From Paraglaciecola psychrophila 170 (GTDB lineage Bacteria > Pseudomonadota > Gammaproteobacteria > Enterobacterales > Alteromonadaceae), in the NCBI RefSeq assembly GCF_000347635.1, contig NC_020514.1, forward strand, positions 2,790,001 to 2,854,000: a stretch of 64,000 bases of DNA, written 5' to 3'. A program made the position numbers and the translations under genes. The notes beneath the pieces are model-generated. The model saw nothing but the letters and a program-made list of their open reading frames with translations. It did no database searches and was not told the DNA's origin. Below, one piece after another: positions 1-8,787 of the stretch. Positions within the stretch are counted from its first letter, which is position 1; each line of letters opens with the position of its first letter.

Positions 1-488
1 AGTTGGCATAATGCCTTGGCATCATTCAACACACCAGTTGAAGTTTCAGCATGAACAAAAGCCACGGCTTTAACATCACTGTTAGCTTGCAATGCTTCTC
101 TTAATTTATTCAGATCTATAGGTTTACCCCACTCATCTTGCACCATGATGGCTTGACCACCGCAACGCTGTACATTTTGCTGCATACGTCCGCCAAAGAC
201 ACCATTTTGACACACAATTACTTTATCGCCTGGCTCAACTAAATTAACAAAAACAGACTCCATACCTGCTGAACCTGGCGCCGAAATAGGCATAGTTAAG
301 GCGTTGTTAGTTTGAAATGCGTATTGTAATAACTGCTTTACTTCATCCATTAGGTCCACAAACTTTGGATCTAAATGGCCGATTGTAGGCCTAGCTAAAG
401 CTTTGAGAACTTGAGGATATACGTCCGAAGGGCCTGGCCCCATAAGAACTCGGGTTGGAGGTATAAAAGATGAAAATGATAGAGACAT
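1..488 (-). CDS. Class V aminotransferase (alanine/serine-glyoxylate type), 3' part outside window
   Basis: A reading frame runs from an ATG at 488 leftwards off the window edge, about 162 codons without a stop. The N-terminal region has the family's typical opening (FIPPTRVLMGPGPSDV, then RPTIGHLDPKFV). Further on are a glycine-rich stretch (ISAPGSAGMESV) and HAETSTGV, which lies in the PLP-binding core of the alanine-glyoxylate/serine-pyruvate aminotransferase family (fold type I). The PLP lysine lies beyond the window. Enzymes of this family move an amino group between alanine or serine and glyoxylate or pyruvate in the cytosol. The exact substrate pair cannot be read from the fragment. 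The family is clear; the substrate is inference. Confidence 0.85.
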   Translation of the reverse strand, partial: MSLSFSSFIPPTRVLMGPGPSDVYPQVLKALARPTIGHLDPKFVDLMDEVKQLLQYAFQTNNALTMPISAPGSAGMESVFVNLVEPGDKVIVCQNGVFGGRMQQNVQRCGGQAIMVQDEWGKPIDLNKLREALQANSDVKAVAFVHAETSTGVLNDAKALCQ

Positions 489-821
489 AGATATTCCAAA
501 ATTTAACTGATTTTATAAATAGATTTTTGCAGCATAAACTCATGGGTACAATACAAGTATACCGAGGATAAATAAGATAAATACTCATTTACAAAAGCAT
601 TATTAAACCTATTGAAGTATTCAACAGCAAAATAAAATCACCTGTATGACGCTGTATAAAAGTATTAAAGTATTGATTTAAATAGACAATAAAATTAAGT
701 GTAATAATTGTTTATTTTTTACACACAGCTGTTCTATTATTAAAAATCAAGTTTCATGAATTTCACTTCAAGGAAGGAGTTTTATAGTTAGCGCACGGCT
801 CTAACAGAGCCATTTCCCTAA

Positions 822-854
822 GCCCGAACTAGTAATAGTATCGGGCATTTTTTT
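822..854 (+). terminator. Orphan plus-strand intrinsic terminator in the 489-864 intergenic region
   Basis: GCCCGA (822-827) pairs with TCGGGC (841-846) and is followed by a T run (848-854) on the plus strand. A second hairpin, GGCTC-TAACA-GAGCC, lies just upstream at 797-811. Both neighbouring genes are on the minus strand, so no annotated gene feeds this terminator. The remainder of the 376-nt gap holds no gene I can support. An 11-codon frame starting at the ATG at 756 is too short to call. The arrangement would suit a small RNA transcribed rightwards and ending near 854, or an antisense/bidirectional terminator. That reading is inference. Confidence 0.55.
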
Positions 855-864
855 GTCTTAAAAT

Positions 865-1383
865 TCAAGATAATTTTAAATGAGTTAAAAATCGTTTGGC
901 ATTATCAACATAATGCTGTGCAGATTGTTCAAGCATTTTTTGCTGCTGTTCTGGAATAGGCTTAATAATCTTAGCAGGTGACCCCATCACTAGTGAGCCA
1001 TCGGGGATCAGCATGTTTTCAGTGACTAAACTATTCGCACCTATGACACAATATTTACCGATTTTCGCACCGTTTAAGACCACACTATTAATGCCTATTA
1101 AACTGTAATCACCTACCTCACAGCCATGCAACATTACCTTATGACCAATTGTGACGCCTTTACCAATAGTTAAAGGTACACCCACATCGGTGTGTAATAC
1201 TGAACCATCTTGTACATTACTGTTTTCACCGATTGTAATGACATCACAATCACCGCGAACCACAGCGTTAAACCAAACACTGCTGTTTTGCTGCATTACG
1301 ACTTTACCAATAACATGGGCACCAGGTGCAACAAATACACCTTCTGCAATATGAACATGATCATCACCTAAAGAATAAATCAT
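865..1383 (-). CDS. Gamma-carbonic anhydrase family protein (YrdA-like hexapeptide protein)
   Basis: 172 residues, almost entirely left-handed beta-helix hexapeptide repeats (for example [29 protein letters not shown]). The histidines expected to bind metal in gamma-class carbonic anhydrases are visible in VLHTD, IGHKV and MLHGCEVG. Length and sequence match the YrdA/PaaY/CaiE group, of which many members have no proven carbonic anhydrase activity. The ATG at 1383 overlaps the tesB stop by 4 nt (ATGA), so it is very probably translated with tesB. It is the last gene of the rlmJ-kinase-tesB operon. Family call firm, catalytic activity uncertain. Confidence 0.88.
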   Translation of the reverse strand: MIYSLGDDHVHIAEGVFVAPGAHVIGKVVMQQNSSVWFNAVVRGDCDVITIGENSNVQDGSVLHTDVGVPLTIGKGVTIGHKVMLHGCEVGDYSLIGINSVVLNGAKIGKYCVIGANSLVTENMLIPDGSLVMGSPAKIIKPIPEQQQKMLEQSAQHYVDNAKRFLTHLKLS

Positions 1384-2243
1384 TGGTCTTCTCCTATTTG
1401 ACGCAGTAAGCCTTCTTGCATAGTTGAAGCGACTAACTTGCCTTCACGATTAAAAAACTGTCCCCTAACTAATCCTCTAGCACCACCAGAAAAGGGACTT
1501 TCAGCGCAATATAATAACCAATCATCAAAATCGAAAGGATGATGAAACCACATAGAATGATCAATCGTTGCCATACGTATATTTTTATCCCGAGTAGACA
1601 CCCCGTGTGGATGAAGAGCCGTAGATAAAAGGTGATAATCTGATGCATATGCCAGCATCACTTGATTAAGGTTGATATTACCAGACAAGACCTCTTGTGC
1701 CTTCATCCAAATATAGCGTTTCGGCTCTTGTACTATCACTTTAGCAGGATCAACGAAGTCAACCGTGCGCATATCAATGGGTTTGTGATAACCAGTGCTT
1801 TCGCACATACGTTCAGGCATATCATGATTGCTTCCAAACTCATCTATATCAGATTTTATATCTTCAGGTGACGGTACATTAGGCATCTCAGCATACTGGT
1901 GAGCAAGGCCTGCTTCGGGCGCTTGAAAAGATGCCGTCATGTAAAAAATATTTCTTCCATTTTGAATTGCTTTTACTCTTCTAGTAGAGAAACTGCGACC
2001 ATCTCGAACGTTTTCCACGTCAAATATTACCGGTTTATTCGCATCTCCAGGTAATAAAAAGTAGCTATGGAATGAATGAGAAATTCGCCCCTCAGGTAAA
2101 GTAAGTTGCGCTGCCGCAAGTGCCTGACCTAATACCTGTCCCCCAAATAAAGCACGGAATCCTAAATCCCAACTTTCACCACGAAACAAACCTTCTTCAA
2201 TTTTATCTAAGGTTAACAACTCTACTAGTTTTACTTCTGACAT
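1380..2243 (-). CDS. tesB: Acyl-CoA thioesterase II (TesB)
   Basis: Double-hotdog thioesterase of about 287 residues that hydrolyses medium- to long-chain acyl-CoAs in the cytosol. The start region ([15 protein letters not shown], then [14 protein letters not shown]) matches E. coli TesB closely. The expected catalytic Asp, Thr and Gln positions fall in [17 protein letters not shown] and TMQEGLLR. A longer frame begins at a GTG at 2282, but homology to TesB (start just before the [15 protein letters not shown] segment) and a purine-rich stretch ahead of the ATG at 2243 favour the shorter form. It lies 38 nt after the kinase stop and overlaps the carbonic anhydrase-like gene, in a locus next to branched-chain acid catabolism. 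Confidence 0.92.
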   Translation of the reverse strand: MSEVKLVELLTLDKIEEGLFRGESWDLGFRALFGGQVLGQALAAAQLTLPEGRISHSFHSYFLLPGDANKPVIFDVENVRDGRSFSTRRVKAIQNGRNIFYMTASFQAPEAGLAHQYAEMPNVPSPEDIKSDIDEFGSNHDMPERMCESTGYHKPIDMRTVDFVDPAKVIVQEPKRYIWMKAQEVLSGNINLNQVMLAYASDYHLLSTALHPHGVSTRDKNIRMATIDHSMWFHHPFDFDDWLLYCAESPFSGGARGLVRGQFFNREGKLVASTMQEGLLRQIGEDQ

Positions 2244-2281
2244 AAGCTCTCTGTCTATTCTGTGCACTAAGGGAATGTCCA

Positions 2282-4141
2282 CTAAGTGTGTTGATTTGGA
2301 TCTTTAGGATAAAATTTATCAGGTAATTGTCCTTGATGAGTAAAAAATCGCGTATCTTTGAACGGCAATTTCATAAAACCTGAGATCCCAAGTCCTTCGA
2401 TGGTCGGAATAAGATCAATAACATCTTTTAGTAAACTCTTAAACTCTAATTCCATACTGTGATTTAATAATTTGTAATCGCTATGTATCTTAAGGTGAGT
2501 AGGTAATGATTCAAAAATGATACAGCCCGTATGATGAATGCTGTTTAACTGACTGATCACAGTCATTAACTTTTTAGGCAGTGTTAATAATTCGTCTGGA
2601 TCATCCCCATCTTCAAAGTAAGAATGCATATGGGTGTCATGCTCAGTATGTGACACTGCACTTAATTCATAGGGTATTTGTATGGTCTTTTCGGCTATAA
2701 ATACACTATTTTCATCACTTCGTTCTACATGCAACGTATCACGTGCATTGAACATACAGCATTTAAAAACCCCGTTACGGTTGATGGCCCTAGCAAAATG
2801 TACCACATTATTAACCGACGATTCGAATGAGTTTTGAAGGGTTGTATCATACAAGTTCAGACTAGAGTCGATATAGACCCCCGAGTCTTCCCACCTTACA
2901 GCTAATCCTCCGACTACCGGATACTTACCTAGCCGACTTACCGCGGCTACAAAGGCTTTTTCAGTATCCCCCATGCCTTGCATATAATTTTTATAATAAC
3001 GTTCAAACTGAGCATCGTCTATATATCTAAGCTCTTGTTCTGTTTGGTAAACCTCAATGCGCAAAAATGACTTTCGAGAACTATAAACTACGGTATCAAT
3101 CTCTTTGTAATATGGACTAACACGAGTAGGTATCAACGAAGTATGCAGTTGACGAATTTTTTCATTTAACACTAGGTTTTTCATGTACTGCATATTGTTA
3201 ATAAAATAGTCGCCCCCCTTCTCACGTATCTGAGGTGAATCGCTCATCATTGCAGTTAAGGTTTTGGCAAGTTCTTGGGGTAATCCAAGAGAATTTGGAC
3301 TGATAACTTTATGCCCAAAACGGCTTGATTGACCTGATGCTATTGCATACAAAGTACTTGCCAGACCTTGTTCATCGAATCTTACCGAAGATAAGCCACC
3401 ATTGAGCTGATCATCGCCTATAAAATACACATCACCTAAACGCGCATTAGTTTGCTGCATATCACTCGACATTAAGTCCATAACATTATTGCCTACAAAC
3501 TGACCTTGGTGGTCAATTTGTGCAAAAACAGACGAGCCCCAATCAATCAATCCTACTTGTTCGTTGCTTTCATCAAACACGATATTCGAAGGTTTGATAT
3601 CACCATGAACGATCGGTTTAGTTTGACCTTGTTGTTGATGTCCCCGTAAATATAATAAAATATCTGACAGTTGCCCTGCTATTTTAATAACTAGTTGTAC
3701 CGATAAGGGGCCATACTTTAAGGATATCTTCTCTAAATCTTCGCCTTTGGCTCGGTCCATAACCAAGACAGACTGTTTATTGATACGCTGATATTCGATT
3801 AGCCGTGGTACGTAGGGATGATTAACTAAGCTCAACATATACGCTTCTTCTTCAAATCGGTCTTGAACATGTTGCGGCAAATTTATCCGAGAAAATTTAA
3901 AAACCTGTTGCTGAGATTGAGCCGTATTTTGAGAAATGTTTGCTTTTGAAACAGTACCTGCAAATGCAAACCCAAATGCACCTTTGCCAATCAATTCAAT
4001 GTTTTGATAACCCAATAGCAGCAACTGGTCGGTGCACAACTTAAACCAATCTTTTAGTTTTTTGGCATCCTTATGGGACAGCAAATAAATAGACTGCTCA
4101 TCAGGGATATAAAAATGTTTAATGTTCGCGGGTGTCAACAT
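2282..4141 (-). CDS. Eukaryotic-like Ser/Thr protein kinase with a large uncharacterised C-terminal region
   Basis: 619 residues, cytosolic (no signal or membrane segment seen). The kinase core runs from about residue 45 to 320: glycine loop GKGAFGFAFAG (52-62), presumed ATP lysine K82 in FKFSR, catalytic loop HGDIKPSN (179-186, D181 and K183 present) and DWG (200-202) in place of DFG. The usual HRD is HGD, which is known in other kinases and leaves the catalytic Asp intact, so activity is plausible. Residues from about 330 to 619 match no domain I recognise. The gene starts 14 nt after rlmJ and is followed by tesB, so it appears co-transcribed with housekeeping genes. Substrate and trigger are unknown. 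Confidence 0.85.
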   Translation of the reverse strand: MLTPANIKHFYIPDEQSIYLLSHKDAKKLKDWFKLCTDQLLLLGYQNIELIGKGAFGFAFAGTVSKANISQNTAQSQQQVFKFSRINLPQHVQDRFEEEAYMLSLVNHPYVPRLIEYQRINKQSVLVMDRAKGEDLEKISLKYGPLSVQLVIKIAGQLSDILLYLRGHQQQGQTKPIVHGDIKPSNIVFDESNEQVGLIDWGSSVFAQIDHQGQFVGNNVMDLMSSDMQQTNARLGDVYFIGDDQLNGGLSSVRFDEQGLASTLYAIASGQSSRFGHKVISPNSLGLPQELAKTLTAMMSDSPQIREKGGDYFINNMQYMKNLVLNEKIRQLHTSLIPTRVSPYYKEIDTVVYSSRKSFLRIEVYQTEQELRYIDDAQFERYYKNYMQGMGDTEKAFVAAVSRLGKYPVVGGLAVRWEDSGVYIDSSLNLYDTTLQNSFESSVNNVVHFARAINRNGVFKCCMFNARDTLHVERSDENSVFIAEKTIQIPYELSAVSHTEHDTHMHSYFEDGDDPDELLTLPKKLMTVISQLNSIHHTGCIIFESLPTHLKIHSDYKLLNHSMELEFKSLLKDVIDLIPTIEGLGISGFMKLPFKDTRFFTHQGQLPDKFYPKDPNQHT

Positions 4142-4155
4142 CTTAGAATTGCCAA

Positions 4156-5031
4156 TTATTCTTCAATTAACCAATCAACAGAGAAGGATGCGCTATCGTT
4201 TTGAGCCATTAATGGTGTCAGTTCTTGTAAACTTTCTGTAATTTTCTTGTCAAGCTGCCAAGGTGCGTTAATGATAAGCATACCAGACCCATACATGCCT
4301 CCCAGCTCGACACCATTGGTTACGCATAACTCTATTTTAAGCATATTCTTAAAAGGATGTTGGGTTAGGCTCTCCAACATCGCTTCACTTTTTCCTTTTT
4401 TACTATCGCTGCTTTCAAAGCTTGTATTTGAAGCTTTTCTATCACTTATTAAGGGATACCAAATCGCATAAATAGCAGAGTTCCATCTCTTGTGAGCAGT
4501 TATTACGGTATCGACTACTTGTTGATATTCACTCGCCACTTCATAAGAAGGGTCGATAAGCACCATACCCCGTTGCATGTTGGGTGGCGTTAAAGCTAAC
4601 AAACCTTCATATCCATCCCTATGATGAATAGCGATATTTTTACCCCCAAGATTGCTTTTTAAATTGAGTATTTCCTGATTGTGCCATTCCATCAGAATCA
4701 TTTGGTCCTGTGGACGCAACATAGATTTGGCTATTTCTGGCGAACCCGGATATTGATTAAAATTTTTATAAGCAGCCACCAAAGACAAATAATCGCTCAT
4801 TGCTTTATTTTGTGCTGCATGCCCGGTAAGGCGATCAATACCGTGTTTAAATTCTTTTGTTTTAAGGGCTTCTTCTGAATTTAGCTGATACACCCCTGCA
4901 CCACTGTGGGTGTCAAAATAACAAAAGCCTTTTTCTTTGCTTTTAAGCTTGTTAATGAGCAACATCTGGCAAAGGTGTTTTAATACATCCCCATGATTAC
5001 CTGCATGATAGCTATGTCGATAACTTAGCAA
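4156..5031 (-). CDS. rlmJ: 23S rRNA (adenine2030-N6)-methyltransferase RlmJ
   Basis: 291 residues beginning MLSYRHSYHAGNHGDVLKH, the signature start of the RlmJ (YhiR) family. These SAM-dependent enzymes methylate N6 of A2030 in 23S rRNA. The catalytic motif IV appears as DPSYE in LIDPSYEVASEY (family usually DPPYE or DPSYE). The SAM-binding region is near FDTHSGAGVY (GAGVY, about residues 45-50). Length is normal. It is the first gene of the minus-strand run with the kinase, tesB and the carbonic anhydrase-like gene. Confidence 0.95.
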   Translation of the reverse strand: MLSYRHSYHAGNHGDVLKHLCQMLLINKLKSKEKGFCYFDTHSGAGVYQLNSEEALKTKEFKHGIDRLTGHAAQNKAMSDYLSLVAAYKNFNQYPGSPEIAKSMLRPQDQMILMEWHNQEILNLKSNLGGKNIAIHHRDGYEGLLALTPPNMQRGMVLIDPSYEVASEYQQVVDTVITAHKRWNSAIYAIWYPLISDRKASNTSFESSDSKKGKSEAMLESLTQHPFKNMLKIELCVTNGVELGGMYGSGMLIINAPWQLDKKITESLQELTPLMAQNDSASFSVDWLIEE

Positions 5032-5080
5032 ACTGAATTCCTTAATTTAACGGAGTTATTGAATATTTGCGTTAATCTTA

Positions 5081-5115
5081 AAGCAAAAATAAACCCGCTG
5101 TTAGCGGGTTTGATA
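5081..5115 (-). terminator. Intrinsic terminator of the bkd operon
   Basis: AACCCGCT and AGCGGGTTT form a stem around 5092-5111. Read on the minus strand it is followed by TTTATTTTTG. It sits about 10 nt after the E2 stop codon and ahead of rlmJ, so it ends the E1alpha-E1beta-E2 transcript. Confidence 0.85.
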
Positions 5116-5124
5116 ATTATATAG

Positions 5125-6363
5125 CTATCTGGTCACGGCTAACATGGTAATCGGGTTTTCCAAGTAAGATTTCCAAAGGTTATTAAACCTTACCATCGTC
5201 GCGCCATCGATAATTCTATGATCACCTGACCAACTTACGTGCATGATGTTAACGGCCTTCACAGCGTCATTTTCATCAAACCGTGGTAACCGTTGTATTT
5301 TACCAAGGGCCACAATGGCTGATTCAGGTGCATTAATTACAGGTGTGGCAACCGTGCCACCAAGTACACCAATATTAGAAATGCTAATGGTTCCGCCTTT
5401 AAGGTCAACACTGCTTAATCTTCCTTGACGCGCTAAGTCTACTAACTCGTTAGCTTTTTTAGCGACCTCTAATAAAGATAAGTTTTGCACACCCTTAATG
5501 TTAGGTACAACTAAGCCAACCTTGGAGTCGACTGCAAGGCCAATATTGTGATCGTCAAAATATGTGACTTCTGAGCAATCGCTATTAATTTGACTGTTAA
5601 TTATTGGGAACTGTTCTAATGCCAATGACATAGCTTTGATGAAAAATGGCATAAAGCTGAGTTTGACGCCTTCTTTCTCAAACGACGCTTTAAGTTGTGA
5701 TCTAGCGTCGATGAGTTTGTCCATTTCGATTTCTTCACTAACACTGAAATGTGGTACAGTAAAAACTGAATGCATCATATGTTTTGCCATAGCAGCTTGA
5801 ATACCGCGAATTGGCTCAACATGTTTACCGCCAGTTGTCTTTGGAGTGACTACAACTGATTCAAGCGTTGGTGACGCACTAGCAGTAAGATCGTCCTTTA
5901 AAACACGTCCTTTATCGCCACTACCAACTATCTGAGATAATTCAATTTCTAGTTCCCTAGCAAGCCTTCTTACTGCTGGGCTTGCTAACGCTTTACCAGT
6001 GTTCTCTTTATCAGTGTCAGTATGCGTAGGCTTAGAGGTAACCGCAGTGACAGTATTCGACAAATTTGTCTCAGTTGTTTCTACTTCTTTAACGGTTGAT
6101 GGCTCCTGCAGAGGCGCTGAATTTTCATCAGTAACTTGCATAGCAAACAAAGGGAAATGCACTTTTGCGATATCGCCTTCGGCATAATAAAGTTTAGTGA
6201 TTACACCGCTATACTTTGCAGGGATCTCTACTAATGCCTTATCGGTCATCACCTCAACTACTGGTTGGTCTTCAATAATATCTTGGCCTTGTGTAACTAA
6301 CCACTTGACTACTTCGCATTCAACAATACCTTCGCCAATATCAGGCAGAATAAAATCTTGCAT
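5125..6363 (-). CDS. bkdB: Branched-chain 2-oxoacid dehydrogenase E2 (dihydrolipoyl acyltransferase)
   Basis: 412 residues with three domains in order. A lipoyl domain covers residues 1-78, with K42 in VMTDKALVEI as the lipoylation site. A peripheral subunit-binding domain lies at about 127-160 (ASPAVRRLARELEI...GKGR-like GDKGRVLKDDL). The C-terminal acyltransferase domain has the catalytic H382 and D386 in SGDHRIIDGATMVRF. The linker is rich in Thr, Glu and Val. E2 transfers isobutyryl, isovaleryl or 2-methylbutyryl groups to CoA in valine, leucine and isoleucine breakdown. It is the third gene of the operon, 34 nt after E1beta. No E3 gene is adjacent, so the complex presumably uses the housekeeping Lpd. 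Confidence 0.94.
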   Translation of the reverse strand: MQDFILPDIGEGIVECEVVKWLVTQGQDIIEDQPVVEVMTDKALVEIPAKYSGVITKLYYAEGDIAKVHFPLFAMQVTDENSAPLQEPSTVKEVETTETNLSNTVTAVTSKPTHTDTDKENTGKALASPAVRRLARELEIELSQIVGSGDKGRVLKDDLTASASPTLESVVVTPKTTGGKHVEPIRGIQAAMAKHMMHSVFTVPHFSVSEEIEMDKLIDARSQLKASFEKEGVKLSFMPFFIKAMSLALEQFPIINSQINSDCSEVTYFDDHNIGLAVDSKVGLVVPNIKGVQNLSLLEVAKKANELVDLARQGRLSSVDLKGGTISISNIGVLGGTVATPVINAPESAIVALGKIQRLPRFDENDAVKAVNIMHVSWSGDHRIIDGATMVRFNNLWKSYLENPITMLAVTR

Positions 6364-6397
6364 AGTTTGCTCCTTTAAATTGACCTAAAAATCTACC

Positions 6398-7375
6398 CTA
6401 AAAATTGACGGTGCGTTTTATAGCTTCGAATGTTTTAAGATGATCTGGCATATATTCTTTTTCATGGGCCAACGGATAAGGCGTATCTAAACCACACACT
6501 CGGCAAATAGGTGACTCAAGGTACAGAAAACACTTTTCCTGTACACTTGCTGCAATTTCACTAGCAAAACCAGCGGTTAGCGGTGCTTCATGATTGATCA
6601 ACAGCCGTCCAGTTTTTTCAACCGAACTACACACTGTCTCAATGTCCCAAGGTAATATGCTCTGTAAGTCAATTACCTCACAGGATATGCCTTGTTCTTC
6701 TGCCATGGCCGCTGCTTTTTCTATAATTTCAACTTGTGCGCCCCAAGCTAATAAAGTGATATCAGTACCTTGTTTGACAATGTCAGCTTTACCAAGAGCA
6801 AGCTGGTAATCCTCTTCAGGCACTTCACCCACTGAAGCACGATATAAACGTTTGGGCTCCATAAATAAAACAGGATTATCATCACGTATTGACGCAAGCA
6901 ACAAGCCCTTTGCTTGATAAGGATTGCGAGGTATCACCACTTTCATACCTGGTATATGTGCGAAAAAAGCTTCGGGTGACTGAGAATGATAAAGACCACC
7001 TGATATACCGCCACCGTATGGCGTACGAATAGTCAGTGTGCCACATGAAAACTGGCCGCCAGAACGATACCGAAACTTTGCGGTTTCATTTACAATTTGA
7101 TCAAAGGCTGGAAATATATAATCCGCGAATTGTATTTCAGCAACCGGGACTGAGCCTTGTGAAGCAAGGCCAGTAGCAAAACCAATGATGCCTTGTTCAG
7201 TTAAAGGTGTATTAAAACAACGGCCTTTCCCAAATGTTTGTTGCAGGTTACTGGTGGCTCTAAATACACCACCAAAGTGGCCTACGTCTTCCCCAAACAC
7301 CATGACTTTTTCGTCATCATTCATAGCTGTTATTAAAGCATTATTCACAGCCTGCAGCATATTCATAGTCGCCAT
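6398..7375 (-). CDS. bkdA2: Branched-chain 2-oxoacid dehydrogenase E1 beta subunit
   Basis: About 325 residues of the transketolase-like beta subunit, with family motifs [29 protein letters not shown] and [20 protein letters not shown], and C-terminal [17 protein letters not shown]. The frame is open upstream to 7423, but the ATG at 7375 has a strong GGGAGGTC ribosome site and matches the family start ([11 protein letters not shown]). The E1alpha stop lies one nucleotide before this ATG, so the two subunits are translationally coupled. Together with E1alpha it forms the TPP-dependent alpha2beta2 decarboxylase acting on branched 2-oxoacids. Confidence 0.94.
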   Translation of the reverse strand: MATMNMLQAVNNALITAMNDDEKVMVFGEDVGHFGGVFRATSNLQQTFGKGRCFNTPLTEQGIIGFATGLASQGSVPVAEIQFADYIFPAFDQIVNETAKFRYRSGGQFSCGTLTIRTPYGGGISGGLYHSQSPEAFFAHIPGMKVVIPRNPYQAKGLLLASIRDDNPVLFMEPKRLYRASVGEVPEEDYQLALGKADIVKQGTDITLLAWGAQVEIIEKAAAMAEEQGISCEVIDLQSILPWDIETVCSSVEKTGRLLINHEAPLTAGFASEIAASVQEKCFLYLESPICRVCGLDTPYPLAHEKEYMPDHLKTFEAIKRTVNF

Positions 7376-7376
7376 G

Positions 7377-8561
7377 TTATGACCTCCCTGACGTTTTTGG
7401 ATATGCTTCCGGATACATATCAATATGTGTTTTCAACTCAGCTAATTGTGCCTTTAAGTGCCATGGAGGTGTGTCATACACATCTTCAATAATTTGCTCA
7501 ATCGGACACACCGGTACTTGTTCGGCAAGTTTTAGCTCTTTTAAAACTTCTTGTCGGGTTTGCTCAATAAAAGCGAGGTTCTGTTCTTCATCTAACCAAC
7601 CTTTGGACTGCATCCAGGTTTTAAATCGTGCCACAGGATCTTTTAGCAACCAACTGCCCTCCTCGTCTTTTGAACGATAACTAGTTGGGTCATCAGATGT
7701 AGAATGCGCTGCTAATCTGTATGTCATTGCTTCTATTAGCACCGGACATTGGTGTTCTAATGCTAATTCTCTGGCTTTTTGGGTGGCGCTATACACGGCC
7801 AATACATCATTACCATCAACTCGAATGGTACGGATCCCGTAACCTAAACCTCTTGAGGCGATACCATCACCTTTAAACTGCTCTTCAGAAGGAGTTGAAA
7901 TCGCATAACCATTATTTCTACAGAAGAAAATGACAGGACAATTGAGTACAGCTGCCATGTTAAGTCCAGCATGGAAATCGCCCTCAGACGCCGCGCCCTC
8001 TCCAAAGTAACAGATAGTGACAGCTTCAAGGCCAGCCATTTTCTGGCCATAAGCGTAACCACTTGCTTGTGGTATCTGTGTGCCTAAGGGGGAAGAGATC
8101 GTCATAAAATTGAGTGCTTTAGAACCATAATGAATTGGCATTTGTCTACCTTTGTTCAGTTCATTTTGATTACTGAACATTTGATCCATAAATTCTTTAC
8201 TGGTAAAACCTCTATAAGCCAGTGCGCCTTGCTCACGATACTGCGACATGATCATATCTTGTGGCTCTAAAGCTGCAGCGCTGGCAACCGTTGAAGCTTC
8301 TTCGCCGGTACAGGCAAGGTAAAAGCTAATCCGACCTTGTCGTTGGGCGGCCACCATCCTTTCATCTAACACCCTGACATATTGCATAGTATGCAGGATC
8401 TTCAGTGCAGCTTGTTGGGTGATGTTTGGTAATTCTGCTTGTGGATGCAGCGTCCCGTCTGGTTGTAAAACCTGCAGCATTGGAATATCAATCAGGCCAT
8501 TTTCGATAACGTTAACCTGATGAACCAGTCCGATATTAGCTAAATGATTTCTATCTTTCAT
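7377..8561 (-). CDS. bkdA1: Branched-chain 2-oxoacid dehydrogenase E1 alpha subunit
   Basis: 394 residues. The TPP-binding motif is complete: [13 protein letters not shown] in the middle, followed about 20 residues later by [10 protein letters not shown]. Other family features are the region around [18 protein letters not shown], the phospho-loop-like [16 protein letters not shown], and a long N-terminal arm ([20 protein letters not shown]) typical of branched-chain rather than pyruvate E1alpha. It decarboxylates 2-oxoisovalerate and its leucine/isoleucine counterparts and passes the acyl group to E2. First gene of the bkd operon. The upstream 226 nt carry the promoter and an inverted repeat at 8617-8632. 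Confidence 0.94.
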   Translation of the reverse strand: MKDRNHLANIGLVHQVNVIENGLIDIPMLQVLQPDGTLHPQAELPNITQQAALKILHTMQYVRVLDERMVAAQRQGRISFYLACTGEEASTVASAAALEPQDMIMSQYREQGALAYRGFTSKEFMDQMFSNQNELNKGRQMPIHYGSKALNFMTISSPLGTQIPQASGYAYGQKMAGLEAVTICYFGEGAASEGDFHAGLNMAAVLNCPVIFFCRNNGYAISTPSEEQFKGDGIASRGLGYGIRTIRVDGNDVLAVYSATQKARELALEHQCPVLIEAMTYRLAAHSTSDDPTSYRSKDEEGSWLLKDPVARFKTWMQSKGWLDEEQNLAFIEQTRQEVLKELKLAEQVPVCPIEQIIEDVYDTPPWHLKAQLAELKTHIDMYPEAYPKTSGRS

Positions 8562-8616
8562 CTATCAACCTATGGCAAAAACAAACTAAATCAATACTTT
8601 GTTTATAAATTGTAAT

Positions 8617-8632
8617 TAGGATGTTAATCCTA
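8617..8632. promoter_or_regulatory. Inverted repeat upstream of the bkd operon
   Basis: TAGGAT-GTTA-ATCCTA is a perfect 6-bp inverted repeat 56-71 nt before the E1alpha start codon. Its position suits an operator for a bkd regulator. Nothing in the sequence identifies the regulator, and a chance palindrome of this size is possible. Confidence 0.3.
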
Positions 8633-8787
8633 GATGAAAAATGAAGAATTAGCGTTGCCAATTAGCTTATTTGACGATAAAAAAAGAAATGAAATGGTTA
8701 ATTATGAATAATAAAGATGATGTTTGTCCTAGTTAAAAATATTATGTATCAAACGTTATAAAACCACAGATCCGCTTTAATTAAGGA

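Noticed and set aside
391..588. 65-codon frame on the minus strand
   Set aside because: It overlaps the aminotransferase start in another frame and has no ribosome site or family likeness.
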